Assembly (NCBI RefSeq): GCF_028009165.1
Contig: NW_026611615.1
Coordinates: forward strand, 372,001 to 436,000
From: Akanthomyces muscarius
Taxonomy: Eukaryota > Ascomycota > Sordariomycetes > Hypocreales > Cordycipitaceae
Direction: 5' to 3'
DNA length: 64,000 nucleotides
The stretch's first letter is position 1. Every line of letters starts with the position of its first letter. The notes beneath the pieces are model-generated. The model was not told the DNA's origin. It ran no database searches and saw only the letters and a list, made by a program, of their open reading frames with translations. Shown piece by piece: positions 42,790-56,844 of this stretch. Made by a program: the position numbers and the translations under genes.

Positions 42790-43290
42790 TTACTGAGATC
42801 GTCGTCTCTGCATGCGGACCTGCTCAAAGGACACGGCATAGGCCTGCAGCTCCCTCTTGGCACCATCGGACAGGCGGGAGGCGTCCGAGGAGGTGCTCTG
42901 CATGGAGCAGAGGCTGCTGTGGGAGCTCGAGGGCGTCAGCTGGCGGAGGGGCAGCGAGTGCGAGGCTCGTTCGGAGCGCAACGACGAGTAGTATCCGAGC
43001 AGAGGCTTGGCCGTGGGCGTGGTGCCGTACGGCTGGGCGTTGCTAAAGTCGTATGCCGGCGAGAGGTAGAACTTGGAGCGTGCAGCAGGGCGGGCGCTGG
43101 TGGCCGGAGCGGCGGTCGACCAAGGGCCCGACGTGGGAGCGAAGCCCGGAGAGCTGGCCTGGGAGGATGGTGATGAGGGCGACTTTTCAAAGTCGGCGAG
43201 GCGGCAGGACTCGGAGCAGTAGGCACCGCCGTCGTGAACCTGCTTGTCGCAGGCGAGGCAGAACTGATGGGTCCAGAGATCGAGGCTCAT
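42790..43290 (-). CDS. ECL1: Ecl1-family life-span regulatory factor
   Basis: Intronless gene of 166 aa. The N-terminus MSLDLWTHQFCLACDKQ then GGAYCSESCRLADFE is the zinc-binding signature of the Ecl1/2/3 (life-span regulatory factor) family. The rest is serine/proline-rich and low in complexity, with a basic end (QVRMQRRRSQ). In yeasts, Ecl1-type proteins extend chronological life span and respond to sulfur or amino-acid starvation and oxidative stress. This is the only well-supported gene in about 19 kb. It begins 13.5 kb from the next gene on its 5' side. Confidence 0.88.
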   Translation of the reverse strand: MSLDLWTHQFCLACDKQVHDGGAYCSESCRLADFEKSPSSPSSQASSPGFAPTSGPWSTAAPATSARPAARSKFYLSPAYDFSNAQPYGTTPTAKPLLGYYSSLRSERASHSLPLRQLTPSSSHSSLCSMQSTSSDASRLSDGAKRELQAYAVSFEQVRMQRRRSQ

Positions 43291-46200
43291 GATGACGGTT
43301 GTGTGGTGTTTGCGTGGATGTGTGGATGTAGTAGTAGAATGAGGACCTTGTCAAGGACCAAATCGAGCTACCGGTTCGAGGAAGAAAAAAGAACGGCTGT
43401 CGTGGTGGCAGTCGTGATACTCTCGAGGTGGGTGGTACGTGGATAGGTGACAGCAAGGTGGTGCGAGGACCGGAGGTGCAGGTCAAAGGTTGTGGTGAGC
43501 TCGTAGCAAGCGTTGCAATCTCGGCTGGTGATTGTGTAATAAGAAAGGAAGGTGAGATGTGAAGAAGAGTAAGAGAGAGTTGTGGTTGAAGAAAAAGCTC
43601 GATGAGGAGGATTGGAGTCTGGTTCGAGGAGGAGGGCAGCGGCGTGTTAAAGTAGTGAGGGTGAATTGTAGCAGCACCTAGCACCAGACCACCACCACCA
43701 CCAGTACCCAGTACGTTGTGCAGATGGCGGCATGGGAAGTGGGCTGGGCCAGGTGGGTCCGGTCTTGGGAGGACTGCAGCCTGTGCAGGTCAGGACGGAC
43801 AAGGGCCACACGGCCCAAGACGAGAAAGTTTTAGCGCTGCGTACCTGCCTACCTCTGCTGCCGTCATGCGCTGGGAGGCCCCGTAAAAAATAGAAATAAT
43901 ATCGAGCTAGGAGAGAGACAGGCGGGCGGACGTTAGTACGGAACGGGCAGTGATGGCTCCAGGCCAGAGAGGTAGCGCTGTGACAGGGGTGGAGGTGTGC
44001 TACAGTGGATCCTTGCCGTGAGGAATAAAATGGAATAAAATAAAATGGGACAGAAGGAAAACACAAAGTCCCACATGCCCTGCAGCAGATGGCGGCCAGT
44101 GTGGATACACAGCTGCAACCCAGCTTGGGGGTGGGCACTTGATCGCCGGGGGGAGGGGGTGCAGCTGCACTACCTACGGAGTACAGTCAAGCACAATTAT
44201 GCCACACTGCACAATTTTTTTGTAACTCTCCCAAATGTTTAAGCCAGCGGGACGGTCTAGACGGTGGTGGGCGTCGCGGGGCGGCCGGTTCTACCGTTTT
44301 CATAGCGCGCCGCTTCACCACTCAGACAGAATCCGTGCAACGACTGATTTTTTTTTTTTTCTTCCTCACAGATTAGAAGAAATGAAGAAGAAGAAAAAAG
44401 TAAAAATTCTTCTTCGTCACCAGAACCGGCTCAAGCCGGGCAGCCGGAAAAGGTTCCAACGCGCAGACAAAGTGAGGCGCTGACGACATTTCCCACCGCA
44501 GTGGTGTGTTTTACGGGGGCTGTTGCGTGTTCTGACCCCCTACAACAATGCCCTGTGACGGGACAGTGGCAGCTCAGCTTGCGCCGCCGTGGGAGCCGAG
44601 TCTGCCACGGCGGCTGCCAAAACGTCCCACGCATTGGATGAGGTGACTGTTGACTGATATTACGGACCTGGTGGTGCAATTCTGTTTAATGCTACGGTTG
44701 ATGTAATTTTTTTTTTATTCCTCTACTCTTTACTGGAAGCACATCCCTCGTTACCCAGTGTAATCCTTCTCGACCTCCCCCATCAGGATAGAGTTGGATC
44801 TGCTTCCCGTCGATAGCGCAAGAAGAGGGCCCAGAGAAAACGAGTCAACACTCTGTAAAAAGAGTCACCCAGGCCAGCTGTTCCCGACATCGGCCGCTTT
44901 GCTCATACTGCCGTGCGTTTGTGACGGCGTGCACTCCCGGCATTCACATTCCAAAAACGCATTGTGCTCATCATCACAAAAATAAAACAAGTAGTGAACA
45001 ATTTTCATGTACAAGTTCTTCATTCAACCCCGTCGGTCGTCTGCCTAGTGTCTTGGGGGCCATGTGGTGTCCTTGTGTATGCAGGCCTCGTCATGCACGC
45101 TTGTCGCCCCGAAGACTGGCACATCAAGGTACGGAGTACAGACAGGTACGGATACAAGCTGACGCCATAACATCACGCAACACCACACAGGTACCAGGTG
45201 CCGCTGCCAACACCTCACCCTGCACCTCTTTTTCGACTTCTTTTTTTTTTTTTTGTGTTTGCCCCGTGGCTTGATCGCTGCATGCATGCATGCGTGCTGG
45301 CGCGCGGGTTTGTCTCTCCATCATCCGCGAACCCCATTACGCAACTTGCAGTCCCCTGCTTCGCACACGGCGTGACGGGTTTCTTCATCAACACTGTCCC
45401 GTGTGTGCCACCTGGAACTACTGGTAGAGATGGTGCCACTAGCCAAAGCAATAGCTTCCCACATCAAATCAGCCACCGCATCCGCAGCGCACCCAACAAA
45501 GGAATGCATTTCTGCGACGTCTTGGCGGCATGCTGCCCAGCCCACAAGGCAGCGAGACAATCTGCTCACCAGGCTTCCAGGCTCACAGCACGCTTGTGTC
45601 GGAGGCTGCCTTGCCGTCCAGGCCAATGGACCCCGTTTCCAGTGTCTCCAGTACTTTGTTGCTTGACCACACCATTGCAGACACTACGCAGAAAGCGTTG
45701 CATCGTTTTTTTTTTTGGTGGTGGCGACTTGCCATGACCCAATCATCCGTCAGCCCCAAGCCACCACGACTTGTTCCATTTTCCTGGGCGCCAGCCATCG
45801 TGGCGATGGTCTGCGGCGAGGGCCAACTTTTCTCCCCCCCTCTCCATCTCGCTGTGTGCCTGCTGCGACCCTGTGTGCTGGGTCGTCGACTCTGTATGGC
45901 TGCTGCCGCGATGCCACACACCTTTTCTTGTGTGCGATGTGATCTCGGGGCAGGTTTAGGACCAGTCTGCCGATGGCCATGGTGTGTTGCACTGAGGAAA
46001 CATGGGCCGAATAAACCTGTCTGGTTGCCTGCTCTCAGGAGATTCGGTTTCGCCACTACTTGGCCTACTACAGCAAGTCGTCGCATTTTTCCCGCGTATC
46101 TGCCCATCAGTAGGGCCACCACCACCACCTCCGTCACCACGCAGCGGGCTGGGCAGAATGGGAAGCCAGATCGGCGACCAGGCTATGGTTGGTGATAAGG

Positions 46201-49200
46201 GCTCGATGATCCAAGACTGCCGACAGCCAGCCAATACCGGGTCTCGAGGATGTACAAAAAAAAATCTGACTACGCACGGGTCTCGCCACTTGTTGAGCAA
46301 GATGCGCATTTGCTATTCGCGGTACGCTGGAATGCGCAATCTTTTTTCGCACCGCGGATACTGAGAGTGCACTCTGCTCATCACTCCTTATACCGGCACT
46401 AGCAAGTCTAGCAAGTCCAACGGTTACTCGCTAGGCCGGACGGCTTTACTCGAAAGAGCGCTGCGTCTCGACTCGGCTGTGTCATTCATGTCTGGAAAGC
46501 TGCACGGAATGTTGCCGTCGCGGATTTTCTGTATTGCATCCAAAAACGACGACCTACAGACAGCCATGCAGAAAGGGGGCTTGATGCAGCATGATGCAAT
46601 GCGATGTGCTGCCCGGCAACAAAGAGACAAGGACCAGAAAAAAGAAAACTTGGCTCTAATACCCGTAGCCATGCCGAGATGCAGTGCGACGCTGCGGGCC
46701 ATCGTGTGTGTGGTTGTGTAGATGCGCCCATTGGACTGCTGTTAGCACTCTTGATGGGCGATGCACATCCTGACGACAGTGGTACTGGTACAGCCTGCAA
46801 GCCACCACCACTAGGTAGAAGCAAGACCTGTTTGACGACCCCTCGCCACTCAGATCAAAGACCCCGGATTTCCTTCGTGCAAGTTCGAGGGGGCAGGCAG
46901 GCATCCCAAGCGCGCCTCGTTTTCCTGTTACCCACAATGCGGCGTTGCCTGTCTGTCTTGGGGGAAAACGCAGTGTCTCTGGCTCACGTTGCTGTGTGTT
47001 TGAGCCAGGCAAGATTACAAGGCGCGCCACATACTTGATGTTTGTGCCAGAAAGCCATATTTATTATTGCCCAACCCAGGGGGCAGACCAGGTAAGAAAT
47101 CTCGGACAAGTGCCGCGAAACCTCTCGAGCCGGTCATCTTTACAAAGCGTTGCAATGATGCCCAGCCCTGGAGCATGACCCCCCAAATCCATGCCGATAC
47201 CCTCGTCGTGGTTATTGTTGATTGCGTCTGCCGTATTTGACCTGTTACATTCCCCGCGAAGAGAAAAAAAAGCCCATGCATCGTGGCCTCGTCCTGCTCG
47301 CTGGGCATCTGGGCTAGACTGGGGGGGGAGGACGAACTAGTGATGCAATGCCAGCCATCCCCTTCCCAAACGCCAATGAGCGACGATCACGAAGCGAACT
47401 TGCAGCCCATCAGACGCCACCACATATTATTCCCTTGTCCGCATCCGCATGCTTCTCCGCACACCTGTAGTAATGCGATGATGCTACTGAGTAGTACTGG
47501 TAGATTTGAAAGAGAAGAAAACTGGGGAGGAGGAGCGCAGCTTCGCTTGGAGCATATCCCAGACCCGGTTTCTTTGATATTAGCGTGTGCCCGTCTGGAC
47601 TACAACGCTATTGACGAATCACAGCGTCCTGCCAAGCGGCTTCTCCGCATTCAAATCTCTCCCACCCCGTCTTTTTTTGGCCCTCTTTCCCGGTCTGTCT
47701 GCCCCTCGAGTGGAAAGGCTTCAACCCAACCCCACAGAGCTGATTGCTTGGCCCCCTGGACTTTGTTGAGCCGGGAAGTGAAAAGAGAGCAACATTGGGC
47801 TCGGGAAAGGACTGCACATGATTGCGGGGGAGGCTTGCAAAGGAAAACAGAGGTACGGGCATGGGGTTGGAGAGAGGGTCCCAGACAAAATGCAATTTAC
47901 GACGGGGGAGGGGCCGATCAGAGGGGACTCAAGACAGACACACCAGACACACAGACACCAGGCTAGCGGTCGTCCACGATGGCGGCGGCAGCGGCGGCGG
48001 ATGCGACGGGAGGACCAATCTAGCAACCGAAGCAAGACATGAAAGCCCGTCTAGTCTTCTTTTTATAGTCTCGGCAAGTCATGCACGCGAAACAGACATT
48101 GCTTGGGGGTTTGCTCAGTAGTACCCAGTAGTCAGACAACAAGGCACGTAATTTGTACGAGTACGGAGGCACGGAGGGAGCTGTCGCCCGTTGGAACCTG
48201 CGCCGTTTTGTGCGCCGGACCTGTTATTTGCTTTTTCCTGGCGATGCCCAGCACAAAACCTCGCATGGCAGTGGAGTGTCCCTCCGCCCCAAATACCGCA
48301 TGCCATATCCACTGCCATGCTGTTCTCCAGGATGCCATTGGGGCGTGGGGGGGGATTGGAGATGCGCCCCCCAATTAATCCATCCTTTCCCAACCGGCAG
48401 AGGATCATAGAAAAAGAAAAAGGAATAGCGAATGAAAATGAATGGGGGTTAAATTGCCAAAGCTTTGTGGAGTAAATTCCAGTGTCCGCAGGTACTGAGT
48501 AAGCCAATGAAGAGTGCCTCGCCACATGGCGCTGAACAGTTGGGCGAACGGGAAAAAAAAAGCTACAGTAGATTCTGCGTTCTAGCCCCTGGTTCCTAAG
48601 CTTCTGCGCCGCCTGGTCAGATATCCCATGCAGGACCAAAAATAATAGAACCGCTCAATCTATCTCTATGCTAATGAGAGCCAGTCGTGGGCGCCACCAT
48701 CGCCCTCGCCCGTGACTAACGCTGCGTTGGGTGGCTTTTTGACTGCGCGGCCTTTTTTTTATGGTGTAGAAGTGGCAAAAAAAAAAAGAACAAGAGATGG
48801 TGGGAAAAATTCTTTCCTTTTTGCTTCTTTGCGAATCTCCTTTTTTTCGCTAGTTTCTGCAGACCCGTTGGGAGGCGCTCGCGTGGTGTATCGTCCGCGG
48901 CATGCCAGTCCGGAGCGGGAGGAAAAGAAAATAAAGCCCCCTAGCATGGAAAAGCAAAAACTATAGGCTGCTGGAGGAGGATGGTCTTTTTGGATCGGGA
49001 AATAGGGTCAGAACAAGTCAATATCGTCTCATGTCTATAACGACTCTGTGTTATTGAGCTCGATTTCCTACGGGTTTGGTTTTCTGGGGATGACTGGATC
49101 CCCCGCGGGGGTTGAGCTGGGGAATTTCGCTGGTCCACGATGGACGGGTCAAGTCGAGAGCAGCAGATTTTTTGTTGAAAGACCACAGAAACACGACTTG

Positions 49201-52200
49201 TGCGCTCGCGATGCTTTACTTTTGTGGCATTATTTCCCCGTGTCTTGTTAGACGTAACACAGCCATACACAGGCTGCTGGCTTGTAATTCACAATTGTGC
49301 GAGGCGTGTCCAGAGTGTGCGCAACAAAACCACCCGCTTCCCCTTTGACAGGCCGGCCCGCCCCCTGTCCGGTGTGGGTTGCACAAAAAAAAAAGAATAA
49401 AAGAAATCCCCCGCTAGCGACAAAAAGAACAGACAAACGGGAATCTCGACGCTACCCGTTTTTTTGAGTGTTGCGCGGCGCGCGCGAGGCTGGAATCTTG
49501 TCTCTATCCGGCACGTTGCCTCGAGTCAGGGCCGCGGACAAGAGCAGTAATTGTCAGCCAAACTAGATGCACCTTTTGAGTTCACATCGTCTCTAGCGGA
49601 CCAAAAAAGGCGAAACAAAAATAGATTCACGTTGCCGATTCAGATTACTCTACACTCGTTGTGGCAGGGTGAGATTTAGTAGGAGGGATCGGCAGGCCCC
49701 CCCCCCCTCGCTGCTTCAGGGAGCCAGGGCAGGCGTAAGCGCCCAGCAACGCAGGGCTGCGAGACAAGAAAATAATAACTTGACTTAATACATGACTTTT
49801 TTTTATTTTGTGCCACATTCCGGCGCGCTCGCGCACTGGCCAAGATTTTCCCAACAGGGGCAGGAGAGCGGGAGCCAAGACCTCATCACGGTGGGATTTT
49901 GTGCAAGAGTCTCACAAAGCAGCTCGGGTGAACAAAGAACCGAATTGAAATGAAAAAGAAAGAAAAAAAAAAACCTGCAGCTTCTGGCAAGGCTCGTTTA
50001 CTGTCACTTGGACGGGTGGCTTTTTGCCTCTTTTCTTGTCGGGCCCCCCGCTAGACCAGAGCTGGTACGGAGGTACACTTTGCCGTCCAATCCGGACAAA
50101 ATCCGCAAAACGAAGTTCTGGAGCCAACCCGCTGGGAAATGGAATGAGGCGTTTGGCACCCCAGCAATTCTCCGACGGCGAGGCTACTTCGGGGCTGTTC
50201 AGCTCCAGATAGTGCACAGGACAACTTGCTTAGAAAGCGCCGCAGCGCGTGCCCAAGACCAAAAAAAGAGGCGTGATAAAGCCTCGTCTAGTAGATTTCT
50301 TCCTGCCCTGTGCGTCGTTGGCAAAATCCAACAGAGGGGCTCAAAACCTAGCCTAGGATTAACAAGGCAATTTTTGACGATTACTTTGACGAGGGCGCCC
50401 ATGCCATTCAGCACGAGCCATCATCGGTCGACGGCCGGGCATAGCCTACTGTCTTGGTAATGACGACTTCACACGACCAAAACCTTGCCAATTCGAAAAG
50501 AAGAGACAAATTGGAAATAGAATAAAAGCCACAGCCAGGCAGTCAAAGACATTCACCCAATAACCAACAATGCAAACCCGGTTTCCCGTATTGTAGGAGG
50601 GGGGGGACTCGGCACAGCCCGTGCGAGGCAAGATGGCCGCATGCACAGTGACAGTGGGCAAACCCCCCATTGCAACCAACCCGCAACAAAGTGGTGTGGC
50701 AGGAGGACGGCCTGGTATTGGCTCAACGCGTTCGTGGAACATTACGGTCGGCTGGACTGACTGACCTCGAACCATGCCGATACGGGTGCGCTGCCGCATG
50801 AGAGGTCATTCGGACCTCTCGACTCGGTGGGCTTGGCGGCGCTAGCAGCAGGGCTTCAAAGGATGGGTTGCTGCTACACCACGGTGTGAGTTGAGGCTCA
50901 TCGTCACGGGAATAAATGGTTTGAATAAAATTGCACAATAAGCTCAGCAGTGGGAATAATTCAAACCACCCCCCCCTGCATGAAAGAATAACCCATGACG
51001 GGCACGGATGTATCAACAGCTGAGGCGAAACGGACAAGCCCGGGATCACGGCGCGCAAACCACTTGATCAACCTCAGCCTCACGACCACCAGGGGGGGTT
51101 CTTAATCCAAGCCAAAAGAACAAAGAAGAACGGGCGTTGTGTGGCAGCTGGCCTAAGTTGCTAGTGGCGAAGAAAAGGTCTTGGTTCATTACGCAGGCCA
51201 AGGGCGCAGGGCCAAGCCTTGCACGCACACACACATCAAAGGTGTGTGTGTGCTTGGCAGGAAAAAGAGTTGGTGGCTTCTTCTTTCATTGACGGCGGCA
51301 TCATCAATCTGTCCGAGTCTGGCGCAGGGGTTGGCCGGTGGCGTTTGTGAATCGGAACATTGCCGAGCGTGCAAACGACACGACGCAGCAAGACATCTGT
51401 GTCTTGTGTCATATGTACATGCAATGTGTATTTGAAATAAAGTCTGAAATAAAAATAAAAGATGTATTATCAAAAGGGCGAGCTTTCTTCTTGAAAGGGG
51501 TGCGGCGGGGGGGGGTCCTTTGCTGAAACGGTGACGATGGAGTCGCGGGCGGCAACGGTCCGTGTCTTGTTAGCGGCCGCCCGTCAGTGTTGCTTTCGCT
51601 TGACGAGGCTTGCATTCAGCTCCTTCGGTCCCGGCTGCAGGGTCATTCGTCGAGAGAGAGAGAGAGATACGGAATCGCCCGTTTCTGTGTTTCTGTTTTT
51701 AGGTAGTAGTACATATGCCCTTCAAAAAATGCTACGTTGACTTTTTTATTTTCAACGATCCGCCATCAAATGGGTGATGCACGTCACAATCTGCAAGGGT
51801 CTGTCATCCTCCTGGTCCTTCTTCACCGTGCAGCCCACCGGAGACAGACCGAGCGAGATTGAGGCGAACAAGCAGGTTCATGCAATCATCAGGTTGGACT
51901 CAGTGGGCGCACGCTAGGTTCAAAGCCTCCGAGACAGTTGGGACAAGAGACATGAAAAAAAAAGCAAATACGCAAACCCTTTAGCACTTTGTGTGGTTAT
52001 AAGTGCGTTGGGGGCGGGTGTTGCGGTGCGATGATGCCCACGTTGTTCGTTGCGGGCTGGGACTTGTCATGAGGCAGGCTCATAAGTACATGAGTCTGGT
52101 TTGAAAAAAGATTGTGATTGTACCCTGCATGCGTGATGTGATTGAATCGAGAATGAATGTGTAGTACTGCAGAGACGAGAGAGAAGGGAGAAGAACAAAA

Positions 52201-55200
52201 CCAGTGCGTATTCCAACAGCACAATCCACTGGTAATAGAATGCCATGGACTGCTGCAGCAAATGAAGTTATGCAAAGCACAGCCATACGATACTGAGGCA
52301 GTAAACGTGCGCCATTCCACTACTTGCAGATGTTGAGTGAAAACAAACCCCGCGTTATTGTATTGCTGTCCAAGCCTGCATGTTCGCGCTGCGTGACGCG
52401 GCGAGGCAAGTTTGCTCTGCAGCTAGAGGCAAGCAGTCTTCTTACATTCTTACATTCTTACGTGCAGCATTCTTCAAGCATTAACTGCATACGAAGTGTA
52501 CTTGCAAAGCCCACGACTCTTCATACCACATATCAATGCCCAACCAGAAAGCTGGTTGTGAGAAACACGAATGCGTGAAAGAACAACCTGATGCAGGCGA
52601 CTACCCTGTAGCCTTCCGGTGCTTGTAACATTCTCCTGTGCTGCTACGCCAACTGGCAAAAGACTAGGCATTAATCTCAATGACGAGCATTAACCAGGAG
52701 TCCAACCATGGCTTATATAGGTAACTAGCCCTCACGGCTGTTACAGTGCTCGCTTATGCACAGCATCAAGGCATATCAGCCTCACTCTCGCCACGACCGC
52801 GCTGGCGTTGACAGCATAATGTCACCATCTCGGCAAAGTCTCCAGGAAAAGTTATGCTCGCCTACAATCATAGCCCGTCATTCTCAACGATTTCATCCCC
52901 GCACACCTCCTCCCCTAGCATCATCGTTGGACCTGCAGTGCAACGCACGCTACTGCCGTCCAACATGCAACTAGACAAAAAGGCCACACCAACACCACCA
53001 GCGCTAACTCGCCGTGGCTAGAGCTCCCGGCGGGCGGCGCACCAAGGCGACAAGTAGGATTTGGGCCTCGCCCAGAGTATGGCTGCTGCAAGACGCACGG
53101 ATCGGAGAGCGGTTTATTATTAGAGAGCGATTTTTCTCTCTCTCTCGCGCCCATCGTTTGACGTGGCTCCCTTGGCTCATGCATGGCGGGATTGTCAACC
53201 CATCGAGAGAGAGTGAAAAAGCGCACCAAAAGAGCCCGTTTATTAGCTCAGGAACGCTGCATATGGCCTCTCTGCCTCGGCTCCTTCCTGGCCTTGCTCG
53301 GGCACAGACCCTCGAACCCGGTTGAGCACAGCGTTGGGCCAGGAACGACAGGGCGCCTGGCGGCCGTACAGTCTGATGCCAAACTGCGGATTGCACGTTC
53401 CTCGGCACACGGCATCTTGCAACTTTCCGTTGCAGTACTACGATCTGGGATTCGTTGACTAATTCTTTGAATCTGATTTCTGATGATACGCATTTGGAAA
53501 TGATAATAAAGAGACTGCGATATCATATGCTTGCACCCTCGGAGGCCGGGTAGCACCGAATGCACCCCCCCAATTCCCAGCCCATTCGGACCGGTGCTAC
53601 CCTTCAAGGTCACTCGTCCGGCCGGTAGCTTCTTCGTTTCGCGGCCGCGCCGATTTTCTTTGTTCTGGCAAGGGGGCTCTCTTTTTGCTCTCGGCCGTAC
53701 TTTTTTGCCCAAGAGGAAACGTTACGGGCGCGGTGCTACGCTCGAGTAACACGGCGACTGACACGGTGTGGTTGAAATCTCGTAATAATTCAAGACAATT
53801 TTATGCCATCGCTACCACCACCTTTTTTCTATTCTTCATTTTTTTTTAATAAAAAACTTTTCATTTTATTTCATCTTATTCTAGTCCTTGGCGGCTGTTT
53901 GGAAAGATCGTCCTTGCAGACCTTTGGCCCACGATGCCGTCATCACTTGTCCACTGACGAGGCGATCGTCGCTGCACTCGAAACCGCACTATTACGTTTT
54001 GCTTGATGTCGCATCGTGAGCTTTGCCCGTGCTGGCTGGTGCTCGGATGGGGCCGACAGTTTTTCATTTCTTCGTGCACCAGTTTTGGAAAATAATTTCG
54101 CTCTCTACGTCATTGACCCCCATTTTGCAAATTACATGCCGTGAAACGGTCTCTTCAGGGCAATCTCAATTATTGCCTCGTAACTCCGTCAAAAGACCCC
54201 TCTCCCCACTGGTTTGCTTCGTTGCAGGGCCCGTGAAGAAACGGCTGCCCGTGATTCGACGGGTCGGGCTTCTTGACCACCAACTGGCAATGTCCCCGTA
54301 AAAGCGTCGTCACGGCGCGCTTGGCCTTCCCGTTACGGATACCCGGCGCGGCGTGTCAAGAAGAAGCTCATCAAATTGGCAAATACGCTGTGCACACGGC
54401 GAAGCTGTCAGCTGTCACGGCGAGCCTTCCGACACCAGGTCCCGAGGTCACACAGTCACAATCAAGTACACAGTGGTTATCAGCCAGGTAATATTCTAAT
54501 CACCATGGTCGCCTATCTACTGCTGGAGGCTTGGGCTGTGCAATTGGCTAATCACTGATATATGCTGATCGCAAGATATGCTATCAATGCAGACCCTTGA
54601 GTGGATGTATCATTTATGACGGCCCGAGGGAATCAATTTCAAGTATTGGCATTTTCGGGCGCCTAGGCCGCCCACACGATGTTTGCCTCGTCTGGCCGTC
54701 CACGTTGTACAACATTACGGCATCGCGCGCCCATGACACAACATGCACGTTGTGCCAGCTCAATGACATATCACACCGGCATGGAGAGAGGATGGCGGCA
54801 CACGAGAGCGAGTGCAGGGTTTACTATCCTGGTCCCAGGGTTCTGGATCCAACAAGCCTCCTTTTTGCTTTCGCACAAACGTGGCGTCGTGCGTGAGGCA
54901 GCGCAGTCGACAGGGCTCAGGTTCAGCCTCGTGGTGCTTCTTCTTCAAACAAGTGCTGCCCATCTTCTGCTCCGGCAGGTCAGCTCCGGCCAAAATGATG
55001 GAATGCAGCATCGTTCTCCGAGACATGTCCCGGGCCTGCAAACTAAACAATACGGTGATCTGCCACAGGACTGGGTTCGTGCAAGGGAAGGGAAAAAACA
55101 AGAGAGCCCCCGCGAGCTTAATATGCCGCCCATGCAAAGCCTCGCATCACGACCCCAACTGCCGACGCATAATATGATGATTTCCATGCCTGGCACAGGG

Positions 55201-56844
55201 AACGCCAGTAATCAGCCCAGCCTCATGGCGTCCTGTCGCAGAACCAATGCCGTTTCGAGTGTCAATCATCGACATAGTCCAGCATATTTTTCATCACGCC
55301 CCCTTCTAGAACGGCATCCTCGGACGTCCCGGAGGTTCAGCGGGCGGCGGCCCTCTTGGATAATTCCAACATCTCAAACGACGCAAACCCACGGGCGGCC
55401 CTCTTGCGCCCTCCACCCAATAGCTGCCCATGATGCCTAGCGCAGCCTTGGCTCAATTAGCGGACACGAACCAATAAGCTGACGCTCCTCAGGGAGGCTG
55501 TGGTGAGGCGCGCCCAGAGTAGAGTGACCCTCCTGGCCCTCCCAGCCCGTCCAACGAGCCAGGGGTGACACTGCAGGCGCCCGTTGCACCTCGACATGGG
55601 TAGCGTGAAGCCACTCGCTTGCGATCTGATCTGTCAGTTTTTTTTTTCCTTCCTGTGTGCTTGCCCCTGTCGGCTATACTGAGCAGGATTCAATATATTT
55701 TTTCTCTCGCTCGAACGCCACCTCCACAATCCGCCGGGAGCAGTCTCACTCCCGTCACGACACCACATGGGATGGGGGACTGGCAAAAGTCACAAGGTTG
55801 CAGGGGCTGGATGGCGCGTCGCCCATAATTATCCCGTCCCGTGGGTTAATTTTGTGGCCACCCATTTTTATTTTGTTTTTATTCTTGGCCGCTTGCTTCA
55901 ACGGTGCAGAGAGAGAGTCGACATCCCTGTGGCGAGTTGGTTCGCCCTCAGCCTCGCTGCTTTTAGCCCTCCTGAACAGAAAACGCCACCGGTGCATAAA
56001 TTGGAGCACAAGCATAAGCAGATGTGCAAACGAGCATCTCATGCGCGGCGCAGCGTTTGAAACGGAGCTGGCACACCCTAGAAATGTATGTCGGCTGTCA
56101 TTCGTGAGAGGGTAAAACGTCATCACAGCAGCCAACAGGGCATGTTGCTCAAGGCCTCGTAGAACAGCACATGTGCAACAAGTGCAGACATATCGTTGGT
56201 CTCTGGCCAGCGAACTTTGCCTTACTACGTCGACTGTAACATTTCTCCGACTTGTAGCACCTCCGTCATCATGCTGCAGGCTGGTAGTCCCAAACCAGAG
56301 CTGGCCATCTCAGCGACCTGATACTTGAGGCTTTCTCAGCTCATGTTTTCAAGAAGAAAACACCATTCAGATCTGTTCCAAGGCTATTTATATATTACCA
56401 GAGAGTCCATGACTTATGCCCGAATTGGTGCTGAGGTGAGGCCTTCGTTATGACGTCACATCGCGACCTGCCCCTATGCCTGCAACGGCTCGGAGAAACC
56501 TCTGCGAAGCAGCAGCAAAGAACGTGCACATTGACGTCCCAAAAGAAATGATCCTCCGTCAGTAGCCCAAGAACATGCTATCATCTTGGCAGTCTGACAA
56601 CCAAGGTGGCCAGTTCTTGGCTGTTCGCGCTCACAGGCTCTTTTTGCGCCCGGTCTGGCTTGGCACCGGGGAATTGGGTCGGGTTTGGCGTCATCGATGG
56701 AAATAAGGCTGAACAAGTACCGAAGGCGAAGCAATCTATCTTGCAAGCTTCGACTGAATAAATTCTCCTGAAAACCCGCCCGGAGCGGCTGGGCTCATCG
56801 GAATATTCTTCTTCATCTTCAAAAGCAACCAGCGCCATTGAATC
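43291..56844. other. 13.5-kb gene-free region upstream of ECL1
   Basis: I found no gene here that I can defend. Open frames up to 253 codons exist (for example 54679-55440 and 47283-47966 on the + strand), but their translations are compositionally random, lack motifs and overlap equally long frames on other strands. The DNA is not AT-rich, so it is not obviously RIP-mutated repeat. It has frequent poly-T and poly-A runs, short CA/TG, GA and CT repeats (about 51227-51251, 51654-51667, 53137-53150) and TGCATGCATGCATG at 45282-45295. It may be an extended regulatory region, long UTR with introns, or non-coding RNA locus. Confidence 0.45.

Noticed and set aside
47283..47966. 227-codon frame in the gene-free region
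   Set aside because: Its composition looks random, with no motif, and similar-length frames overlap on the other strand, as expected by chance in 13 kb.
53285..53330. Sequence resembling a tRNA T-arm (CCCTCGAACCCGG)
   Set aside because: No clover-leaf can be formed with the flanking bases on either strand.
54679..55440. 253-codon frame in the gene-free region
   Set aside because: The longest frame there, but with no domain, no splice partners and no codon bias like that of the real genes.
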